Assembly: GCA_950022655.1 (NCBI GenBank) | Contig: OX465580.1 | Coordinates: 45,072,028 to 45,136,027, forward strand | Source: Alentia gelatinosa | Taxonomy: Eukaryota > Annelida > Polychaeta > Phyllodocida > Polynoidae | Direction: 5' to 3' | Length of the DNA stretch: 64,000 bases | Shown: one piece after another, positions 25,601 through 37,600 of the stretch | Numbering within the stretch: the stretch's first letter is position 1 | How the letters are laid out: each line of letters starts with the position of its first letter | The notes under the pieces: generated by a model | Seen by the model: only the letters and a program-made list of their open reading frames with translations | The model's database searches: none | Told to the model about the DNA's origin: nothing | Translations under genes and position numbers: made by a program

Positions 25601-28600
25601 CTAAGGCATTAATCACCAGTCATGTAATAGCTCTATTCAATGTAAAACTCCTGAAAAAATGTGTGTGAAATGAACAGAAGATTAAATCTGCCATGCATAG
25701 GAAAAAGAACAGCACATCTCTAAATGAGGTCTTTTGACAATGTAGGATGTTCCCAAGACTCAAAATCACTCTGGTGTCACTATTGTTGACAAGATTGAAA
25801 ACCTAAACATCAGTCAAAGGGGAAAGTATGATTTATGACGCTTTATACTATGCCAGATATAACTGACCCTCCCCGACCTGAAGCCTATAAGACAGCGACA
25901 CAGCGATTGTTCCCGAACACACTTGTGCCTGATGGGTCTGCCGTTTTGGTCAGAATCATGGCGCTGTACGCACTTCACAGACCTGGTCATAATCGGGTCG
26001 GGCATTATTAGCATAGGGGTAATGACTGACTCTGCCCGACCTTGATCTTGTTGCTGTATGCACTTCACCGATTATTCCCGAATCTGAGTAGGCCGTTTAA
26101 ATACCTTTGATACGTATCCTTCTGTTTGATGTACAAGTATTATACGCATATTTGTAGGGGAGACAACAGCAGCTATAAGTCTGAAAACAGATTTCCGTTA
26201 TCTTTAAAAAAAACCCAGAAGTCATCAAACTTTGCATTATTATTGTCTCTCGAGGCCTATCACCCAGCCTGGGGCCCAGTCGGACCCGGCTCCCGGCCGT
26301 TCTCTTTGATCTCAATCGGGCATCTTTACAAGGCCATTAGGGGAGGAGGTGTGATCAGGAAGAATATTCGAGGGTATAAGACAGCAACATTTTTGTTCCT
26401 GATGAGGCGATCCGTGGGAATCCGTGGTAGATGTCAGTGTGCTTTATACATCGAAATTATTGTTCCCGATTATAATCGTTGATAGGATCGGTGAGAATCT
26501 GCGGTCGATATCGCTGTCTTATGTGCTTTACACCATGTTGTGGAGGGACGGACCATAGCAACCCATCTTAAGAGAGTGATTGATCAGCACTCCCTCCCCC
26601 CCTCATGCAGATCCTCTGTTACAGTACCATAGAGTAGATTGGAGAGTGCAAAATATGTACTGGCTTCTGTTTATCTTTAATAATGTACACCATGAACTGC
26701 ACCTATGTATTCACACATACAAAACAACTACTCTGACACAGCGGTGTGTCGCAGGTCTCAATACTCTTCTGAATACATGTATGTACATAAAGCGCAAAGG
26801 GATGGAATGGGAATTACCCATTTCAGACACGATCTCTTCCTGAATAATGACATCATTGACATAGAATGCGAGAGAGGTGTGGCGCAGTGGGTGAGAGATA
26901 GATTGTGAAATGAGGAATCCAGATTTCGGTTCCTGATCAGTCCAAAGTGGAAAATACTGTCGGTGGTTAGGGTCAGTCCTGAAACTTCCATCAAAGGTAA
27001 CACGGCTGTGGAGGAAGGACATCACCTCCTCTCTCATACAAAATCGTCACAATAATTGATTAGGACTGTGATTATGCTGACGTATCCTGCATTGCCTGAC
27101 GAACGCATCCTTTACATCGGCTATGTGGTATCAGTGCAAACTGGATGCAATTGATATAAGTCAAGTCTTTTTTAATTGTTAGCAACCTTTTTCCATGAGA
27201 GACCGGTAAAAGCATTACACAATACAGCGTTGTGTGGCACATAAACAGTACATATAGGTAAATGATCTGACCACGGTAAATAACGTTTGGTAGATTTGGT
27301 AATCATAGTGATCTCCCCAGTGGGTAGCCATTAGGTTGAGCGGAAAACGTTTATTTAAAAAAAAAAACATAAGGAAAATAAACGAAACACCCCGAAAACG
27401 GTATAAATTTATATGTAAGTGACAGTTGCTTTCTTACTGCAAAATATTCACGAGCATGACAATGTATATATTTACTTTAGCTAGATGTATTCTGTTTCTC
27501 TTTTTTTCATCGTATTTTCAGAGCCCATGAATTATTGGCGAGGAGCCAGAACCCATTGATATTCGCATGTTGTATGTACACAGCAAACACGACCCGCACT
27601 GGGTATTTGCGTCAGAGCGCACGATATCCAGTTAGAATATGCGTGTTGCATTTATTACCAGTAATTCAGAGGTAAATAGGCGTTGTAGACGCGGAGTAAG
27701 CTGACTGGTCAAAGGTTAGGAGTTCGTCAAAGGTTAGGAGTTGTCCTCCCCCGCGAGAAATTGTATGAAATGCATGATTAGTTGGGAGTGGGAAGGAGTC
27801 ACCAGGTTAAACATCTATGTTTACTATGTTTAAGTCTATGAAATAGATTTGATGATATACACTCTCGCATGTCTCTCTGTTATCATAACATGTGGTTTAA
27901 ACCTTATTCAAACCCAGCAAGTTCTGAAGGAAATCAGAGAGAGTGAGAAAGCAGTGCGGAAATGCTAGGACGGCGCTTTTGATCATTGATACATTGAATA
28001 ACCACATCCCAGTCTATAAAGTTATTTCTAAGGGAACTAAAACATGGATGGAATATGCAGTGAGTAGGGCGTATCTATTGGTATATTTGGGTACACACGC
28101 AATACCATATGCTCGCAGAGTAATTAACTGTGCATACCTACATAGCCAAAACTGTCTTGCGATATACTCATGAATACAGATTTGCTGAATGTTGAGACAT
28201 TGACCACAAACCACACATTGACACATGAACGTAATTTGTGATATTGCCAGACGATACGAAACACATCCACTGCGGCCGACCATTCTTGGATTTTACCAGA
28301 ATTCAAACCTGATTCCACGTTATGTTGGCATGGAATCTAGCAGTCATTGTGATGCAATCAACTTTGTAGGTGTTGCGCATCTTGGTTATCATGGAACACA
28401 ACGAGTAGAATGCATGGCGGGAAAACCTGTATTAGCACAATGACGCCCACGCCGAAGTATTTACCTCACCACAGGTATTTGTTACCTTTTAAATGACCAT
28501 TAGGCTAGGAGGATGCTGTGACACTGATACCGCATCATCAGCTGATGAATAACATTGACACAGTCTGGAGGGGGTTACACCTCTGACGTCGGCGGCAGAT

Positions 28601-31600
28601 AACGGATTAAAAAGGGAAATCCCATCGAGTCTGACAGGCGTATGTCTTACAGCAGCGCATCATCTTGTCCTGCTTCGAGCTACTCCGGCTAATAACCGGA
28701 GTTCTACAGAGATTGAAATCTCGACTGAAATGGCGGACTCGGAGTGGCCTGGCCCACTGATCTCAGTAAGCCTGTGAAGGGAAAACCAGGTCCCGCCTGT
28801 TAGTGTCTGTCCTTTCTATGTGTTCTGCGGAAAGGTCGGGAAAGATATCACGAGGGCAGACCTGATTTAGATTTGGTAACTAAGCCTATTGGAGTTGGGA
28901 ATTTTTGTCTTAATTGTTTCTTTTTTATGAGTTTTTGGGGTGTGTCGTGTAGAATAATATCATGGTCTGGAGGTATTGTAGAATTAATCAAAGGCATATC
29001 ACCGGGTTAGCTTATAAATAGATACATGACTCCTTTACACAAGAAACTAATTAACATACGATATAGTACACGTACATAGTGATATTAAGTATGGTATACG
29101 CTTTGTTACTTGGGGCAATAATTGGGCGCCTGATTGAAAGCCGTTTAAATCACGCATATATAATCATGGAGCCAACACGCGACTTTTGATTGACCTATAA
29201 ACTACATAGAATTGTGGCTATATGCCAGCACTACACATGACAGGGATTGGCACTGTACGAGTTATGACTCACTCGAATTGAAATAAACACTCCTCTGAAA
29301 ATCCCATTTAGAGAATTGTGAAACACTCGTATCTTCTGAAAGATATTGTGTTAAACAGTTAGACAATAGTGTCTGCTCCTTCCCATGGCGTACTTATGTA
29401 CATCCGTATGTCAGTGTGACGTACAGGGTATGTTAGCATGTGACTAGGCAAAATTTTGTCATTTTTAGGTACATGTATGTAGCGGATACCCTCTAGTCGC
29501 TGAAAGTGTATTACCACTCTCCGCGATCGTCAGTCGACCAGAGGTTCCGAGACTAGTCGCTACCCTCTATCTACCATGCCAATACAGGTGGGTTCGGCTT
29601 TACCCACTGGGAAAGGGAGGGAGATGCAAGATCTACCAACTACCGCTTAACCGCAAATAGAAAACCAGACTCCGGACTGTTTCAGTTCACCGTTCTTTAT
29701 TGCAGGAAAGTTTACACAATCCGTTGGTGCTGCGGGGCACCAACTAGCACGGGAAGAGATACTGGTCTCTTCAAAGTTGAAAGGTATTCCAACACAACCT
29801 AACCAACTCGTGGGGCTTCAGACGTTCACTCCGTAAAGAGGCACCGTGAGAAGTCCTATCAACCCGCTGTGGACTCGGCCTTATATAGTGGCCGAGTTAC
29901 GTAATGCGGGCGAACCCGTAGCATTTGCATACTGCGGGTCTGCCGGCCATACCGCACAGCAGGGATCGGCACTAGCACCACCTAGTCCTAGAGTGAAACA
30001 ATGCTGCTCGACTGCCCTGACCCCTACATGTATATGATAATACGAAAACAGGCTGACCGTCTTTGCACTTCAAAATACTTGGTAAAATTATTGATCACAT
30101 ACATCGCTCTACTCATATTTGCGTTGCCCATTAATATATGTTTCTGACAGCAAAGAAATAAGTTGACAATTCATAGTTTCAGGCCCAAACTTACCCTCAA
30201 CCTATGTCTCACCCTCACCGATAGTTACACCCTCATTATATGAATTAAATATGATGTATATTCCTCCAAAATGGCGACGTAAAGATGATTAAGTTGTATT
30301 TACGTTGCCCATTTATATATGCATGTCTGATTATTTCTAAAGCATGTGATTAGGGTAAGACTATCAATGAGGGTGGGACACAATCTGAGGGTGAGTTTGG
30401 GCCTGAAACTTGGAATCGGGTCGGTGAAGTGTGTACATCGACACCGATTCTTACTCGCGCTAGCACAGATTCTCATCGACGCGACGGATCCGTCAGGCAA
30501 AGGTAGAATCGGGTACTAATTAGGAAACATCCCTACTGTGGACGAAACGGTTCCTGTTCAATGTCAGTTGTCGATTTCGTACTGCCTGACGCCATAGGCG
30601 GAAGGCAATACGAAATCGACGACTGACCGAGAACAAGAATAGTTTCGTCTACAGTCAGGACGTTTGCTTATTATTATATACCTTAAAATCGATGAAAAAA
30701 CGACATTTTAATGACTTATTATGTCACTATCACAGCGGGCACGAACATTATTATTACTGCACCCCTAGCAGAGGGCAGTATTTCATAGACATTCGGACAC
30801 TTTCATAGACATTCGGGTATATGATAATATCGGCGTTTCGATGTCTTATAGGCTTAGTATCCTAGCCCCATGCTGAGCTCAGTTCTCCTCCAGGCCTGCT
30901 GCAGGTGGGTACGTAATGAACCCCACACCTAGCTCACTGCTCCTGCTGCTGTAGCGGGGAAAGTAGGATCAGCAGATCACACCTTATAAGGACAAGTCAG
31001 CACCAGCCGTCACACTGGCAGTATAGCTCGCCCCGAGCACAATTACACACAGTCATTGACCATAGTATTCCTGTTTGTATCCACGAATAGTATAGATTGT
31101 CTCCTATACACTGTATCTGATCTGATGCATGTCCGTGTTCATTGAAACGACCGGTTGGAATAAAGTAGGAGTCAATGGCGAATGAGCATGGACATTTCTG
31201 GGCGTATTCGCTTCCGTTTTAAATGATATTCACAAAGTACAAAGTGTGAAGAACTCTATTTGATGTGAAATTGCTATCTTTAAAGTTTAAGTATACAGAT
31301 TTTCAGTCTCCCCTGGTTGTCACGGCTAGGCCGTTAAGACCAGCCTTACGAATAGGCTGAGGTCTTTAGCCACTTTATTAAGCCCAATTGGGCCGATTCT
31401 TATGTCATACTACCGTATTGTAATCTTATGCTCAATAAAAAACTTACCCCCCCCCCCAAAAAAAAGAAGATGGAATGGAAACGTAATATAGATGTATCAT
31501 ATTCATCATTGGTGAATGATTTCCGGGTGCTGGATACGCGAACTAGGATACGGAAGAATTTCATACATTGTAGGCTATTTCCGGTGTTTTGTTAACACTG

Positions 31601-34600
31601 CACGGTTGTTCTGGTATCTAATGTGAATTAGGACAAAACTTACTTTTACACGTTTACGTACAGTGTTCTACATTATTTCTACTGTGGTTGTATTTAGTGA
31701 GGCCATGTTTCCAGGCTAAGTATTCCACCTCTGGATGATAGAGGGATGAAGAGAAATCTGTAGAATCAGGCGCCTCTCAAACCGGTGTGAAAAAGGAGAT
31801 TAAAAGTTAAGGGTCTAATATCTTTAAAAAATGTGTCATTATTTTGATATCTATTGAAATATGTCTGGTTTGGTTTGATTTTTGTGGTTTAGTTTGATTT
31901 CTGTTTTTTTTTGGGGCTACTAATGCATTCGAGTTGCTTGATGAGCAGGATTCTATAAGAAATAAGTTGTGTATTGTATTTTTACCTCATTCTGTAGGTC
32001 GAGGGATAGTTCTAGAAAAGACGTGCTAGGGATTTTTTAGCTTCCTTACTGAAACTCATTATAACCAATGAATTTTGCAACTTTTTTCATCCTCAGCGAT
32101 ACCTTATCTAGGTCCCAAATAGTGCCTGTTATGATGAAGTCTATTCTCCACTTGTTCCTAACCCTTTCCTTACCAAACCAGGTACATGTCTCTAAATGCA
32201 GCATGCCTGACACCACATCAGCTCTGTAGTGTAGGCCTATTGTTGAGAAAATTTATTCTTATCCACCATATCTGAAATTGTTAATGTTTCCATTGTGATA
32301 ACTATAGAATTATCTATTGATTATCACTATAAAGGCTCTGTATTTAATCTCTGAAAAGGTTATTAAGATCTTTGGTGCTATAAGTGAGTTGTTATCAAAA
32401 AGAAGGTTGCTGACTGCTCTCCTGGCGACAGTGTCAAGGACACTATCACCCTGTCAACTCCTGAGTGCCTGGAATCAACTTGTTAGTGTTCTGGTTGTCA
32501 ACCTTCAAGTAAATTAACAACATGAACTCCGTTTGGTCATTTATTAAAGAAAAACAATTCTATATATGTACCATACTTTCCTACAATACCTATTATATAT
32601 CACGTGGATGATATAACCAAATCTGTAGTTCACATTTGACCGAATAATGGAAGACCCTAAGAACTCTCACCTCGGTAAATGTGTAGGGGTGGGATTTCTA
32701 CCTACATTTATCCCTTTATATTCGGTCAAATCCGAAGTAGGTCTAATCGAACAAATTGGACGTTAAACTACCCAAAAAAACAAACAAACAAACAAACAAA
32801 CAAACCGCCCGTGAGTGAATTATATGGTATCAATTGGAAGGAGGGGAAGTAAAAGGTAATTCTAAAACAGACTGAAAAAAAAATCATTCGAATTCCACTG
32901 TAACTGAACCTAGATTGAGGTTGTTATATTGCAATGAAATAACAGCTGAACGCGCTAAAACTAGCCGCTGAATTCCACGGTACCAAACACCATGTTAGTA
33001 TTGAGCGCCTGGCTAAGGCAGATACTGGGCCCGCTTTGGTCCAAGCCTACTCGCTGGTTACGATAACACCAGCATACACAGTGGCCGCTGAGCCCATTAT
33101 TTACATGCCAATAGTTGTACATGTTATGTCCACAGCCCGGACGCCGGTCTACTGCACGCCCGTGCTTTCTCGGTCCCAATCCACTAGTCAGTTGTTACGT
33201 GTGTCACAGGAGACCAGTGAAGGCAGATATTGAATATTAAACAAATATGAACGCGGCGCCTTGGTGACTTGAGTCATTTGTTCCCGTGGAGATGAAGTGC
33301 AAACCTTATACAGGGATGCAAGTTTTCCGACAAATGACGGAATTCCAACATTTCATATACACTGGCAACACTCGCTGTGTTAGAAAATATATCGACTCAT
33401 AACCATTCTGTTCCAAATTAATGTCATAAATTATTCTCTTTTCATAAGCGTTTTAAAATCCCGGCTTTTTCTTTAGATCTGATTTGCATCTCTGTTATAG
33501 ATGTGGTAAATCACGCGGTTATATTGGGCAAGAAAGGGAAGGGAGGATCACTCTTCCCACAAATAATCAGTTACGTGTATATCAAAAATATAGTTTCCCA
33601 CTTTTGCAGTTTGCATATTTAAAACTCAAATTTTAGGCAAATGCATATTACATTTAGCGCTGTTTGCGTTTTAGTTGTATCGGATAAAGAATGCCAGTCG
33701 CCAGTAGTTTGAAGCCAAAGAGAGAAATAGTAAAACTGAAAATCGAAGTGAAGTTATATACTTGTGCGATATGATACGTAAAGGACAGATAAGGGAGGTA
33801 CTCAGGCAAGCATAAGTATCGTTGATGGCACTTAAACCATTATTTGAAAACTCCTGTGAGAGCAACGGGTGGGATCTAATTTTTTTATGACAGAAACAAC
33901 TCTCGCTACTGCACACGACTGCACACTTCCAGTCATATAAAATCAATGACCACAGGTCGCCAATACATCACCAAATACAATGTATCTTGCCAAAGTTCCA
34001 ATCTGATATACTGCATCACATGTGTCAAATGCGGCATACAGTATGTTGGTCAGACGAAGCATACGCCTGATGGATTGCTTCCAAGACCACTTCCACAAGG
34101 TGTTACATCGGCGCTTGGACACCAATATTGGTAGACCTTTTAAAACCCAGGACCACAAGGGCCTGGTTGATGTACAAATCCACATCATGTATTTCATACA
34201 CTCTAATCCTGACAGCATACACTCTCAGAAATTGAGAAACAAAATTGAGAAAAATTAGATACATCATCTTCATACCCAAATCTTAACAGACACTCCTATC
34301 TATCCCATGGCCGCTTGTTTAGGAGTGAGATCAAAACCCTTTCCTTCGACAAAATTTGTTTAAGTATCAACAAATCCAAAATACAGCGACCTACACAGTG
34401 ATAGATTCCCGGAGTATGGGAATCTGTAATCCTGCACTTCTCTGTCATCTAAAACAGAAGATACTCTTTATTATAAGAAATACAAAATCAAAACATCAGT
34501 CAACACAACATAGATGGAAGCACAAGTCCAGATCACTTGATCTGGTGCCTTGACATAACCCTAAAAGCTGAATATGATGCCTGATGAGCCGAGCATGGTG

Positions 34601-37600
34601 AAACCTTGAACCAATTCCCAAACCAAGTTTGGTCATACAATCCCTTCACAATGTCCTATTGTGGTCCCACACAGTATTTTACTGTCTTGTCTGCATGGCT
34701 CACTATAGAGACACCAGGGAGACAGTTGTTGACACTATAAAGTCCCAGCTGATAGTGTACCATAGTTACAGTGGTTAGGGGCAGTTCTAAAAACTGTCAT
34801 TCAAGGTAGCATCACTTAGGGTATAGGACGTTGTCATGTCCAGTTTTGATTTTGGAATCTGAATATTACGAGTAGCCGTTGAATCTGTTGACTTATGGAG
34901 GATCTTGGGATATGCATAAATCCCCTCTTCCCCTATGCCCTAGACAACAATTCTCTTTCAGTCCTCGGTAGGTACCTAGGGTTATTGATTATATACATGC
35001 ATTAGAACCCTGCGTAAGCAGACAACCCGCATGAGCGGCACTCTTGCTCAGAACGAAAATGTTTTCCCACTATTAGATGTCTTGAGTTAACCCTGCATCA
35101 CCAGTTAAGCGGACATCCTGCATAAGCGGGCAGTTATTTCAGTACGAAAGGCCTAAAACCCTGTGTAAGCAGACACTTCCAAAAATAGATTAATTTGGTT
35201 TTTTTTTATGACTCACTTGCTGGATAAACCCTTCACCATAAACACTATTATAGCCATTTGCATATTTGTATCCATATTTTTTTCTTATTTTTGCATATGT
35301 ATTTGATGATATTCAAACCCCTATATTTTGCCTGTGGTTCATCCAGTAGTATACAGATATACTTATATTTTATAAGCCACGAACGGTTTAATACATCGCT
35401 TTCTGGTGTCATGTGACAGAAGTAGGCAGCGGTGTAGATGGAGATAAATATTTTGACCTCCTTTCATACTGTACTGAATTAGAAAGTTTGTGTCAGAAGG
35501 GGAGCTGGACCCATCAGCCTTATATTGTTAGGCCAAAAGTAAGCCCCATCCCCCACCCCAACCCCAAAACACGTATAATAAATAAATTCATCGTTGTGAT
35601 GAATAAAAAACAGACGTGGAGGATGCATGGATGATTTGTGACATAGCAATCGCGAAAGACCGGTTCTATAAGGAAAATAAATGTGAGAGTTGAACACGGC
35701 CCAGGACGGGTTACGAAGTCAGTCAAAGAAGGCTCCCGACAGTGGTGCCAGCTGGTGTCAAATTAAGTAACTACTGGTGTAGATTTACTCATGCTGCTAA
35801 GCTAACCACACTCTAGAAAACAAATATTTCTGCTCTATCAAAGTTATAATAATACTGTAAATAAGGACATAAGGTGTCATATCAACTCTTCCATATCAAC
35901 TCGAATATTTTAACTCGTTACATTCTTACCAAAAAGGCTGGGTTACCAATTGCGGTTTCTTAACTTCTTGGACCAGCTTTGTCAGAATACTTCTAGGTCG
36001 TTACAGTAGTTGTTCATTAGGTCTGGGTAGGGCTGGCTATAGACTTGCTCAATTCTTTGATTATGAACATTCATCAAATGATTAAACACAATCAGAAAAA
36101 TGTTCATTATAATATAATCTTTCTCTGACTGGCCCTTGTATCAAGCGGGTGGAGCGGTAGGGGCGGTGCGGTGGCGGTAGGATACAGTGACTGAGGCCAG
36201 TCTAGGCTGGGTAGTATATTATTTATGTGACAGTGAATATCGGCAAAACTTAAGAATTTCTCGAGGGTTGAAACTAGGCCTCGCATTGAGAGCCGGGACT
36301 CCAGATAATGCTTAATGTATTTCGCCGTAAAAGCTCGAGGACGATGGCAGACAAGTGGTGTGTCAACCAAACTGACCTAGACTTCTTAGTGAGCACCTGC
36401 CAACTGGTGTACAAAGTCAACACCACACCCCTCAGTGCAAAGTCAACATTGCGCGGAAACTCAAACACTCCCTGTACGGAAATGGCTGCCTCGCCAACCA
36501 ACCGTCTCAATGACGCTCCCTCGAAATGGCCTTTATCAAACTCGATAAGTATAAATGTAACACAAAAGGCCAACCAAGAATATGATTAATAACATGCATA
36601 TTTTTACATGTGTATACTTGTGTATGTACAATCTGTAAATGGAAGTAATGAATTGTTGTTTGAATTTTAGTATTCAAGTTTCGAAAATTTAAATGAAATG
36701 CGTAGAAACTATAATCAAGTACAATATATTGCTGATCATCATCAAGCGGTCTTCGTCATCGACTTGGTTATAATGTAGCGGCAGAAAATAGGAAGAAATC
36801 TGTAATCATTTATATTTCTTTGAAGTATTGTTTTATATCAGTTTCATATGTTTTTTCCTCTCTTCTTTCAGGATGCTGCCTGAGCAAACCACTCCTTGTG
36901 CCTGGAGGCCGCGTGTTCGTATGGCCCGGGATCCAAAAGATTCAAAGGCAAGGACACTCTAACTAAACCTTACTCATTAATACATTGTTAAGTCTCACAA
37001 GCTAAAGTGCGACTTCTAATAACTAGTGCGGATCCTGACCAGATGTGTCTGTAGAGTTCTTACTAAATTCGCCAATTAATGAAATCTAGAATTGTAGTAC
37101 ATGGACGCCTTAATATTCGTTCAAATTATTTCGCCATCTTACAAGCCTTTCTAGCATTTTCTCTTTAGGTGAAAAAAGAAACTAAATCAGCAGTTGTACA
37201 TAGTGAATAAGGTCATCCTATTGTACTAATATTTACGTAGTAATAAAATATATTCGCCACATGAAATATAAATGAATTGGCAATCAGTTAAAGGATAGAT
37301 TGTAATTGGGAAAGTATTAGAGTATATGATTAACTTAATAACAAAAGCCAGGATTATTTTACTAATTCAATACAAAGATCTACCATAAAATACTTTGAAT
37401 AGGTTGTCTATCTTTGCATTTGATAATGTTGCCTTTCGTGAATATATTCTACATATTTTAAAGCAAGATATGATCAAGACGTATTATGAGACCTGTTTTC
37501 GAGGTGGAGACGACTTTGATTCGTGTAGTCGACGCATGAAGCCAAGCTCGGACATAGATTTAACAAGCATCAGGTTTTTCGTATCATTAAACGTAGATTT

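Noticed and set aside
28729..28764. ATGGCGGACTCGG exon-like stretch with a CA|GTAAGC donor, as an alternative first exon of flotillin
   Set aside because: Its phase does not match exon 2 (a stop would follow at once), and the protein does not resemble a flotillin N-terminus.
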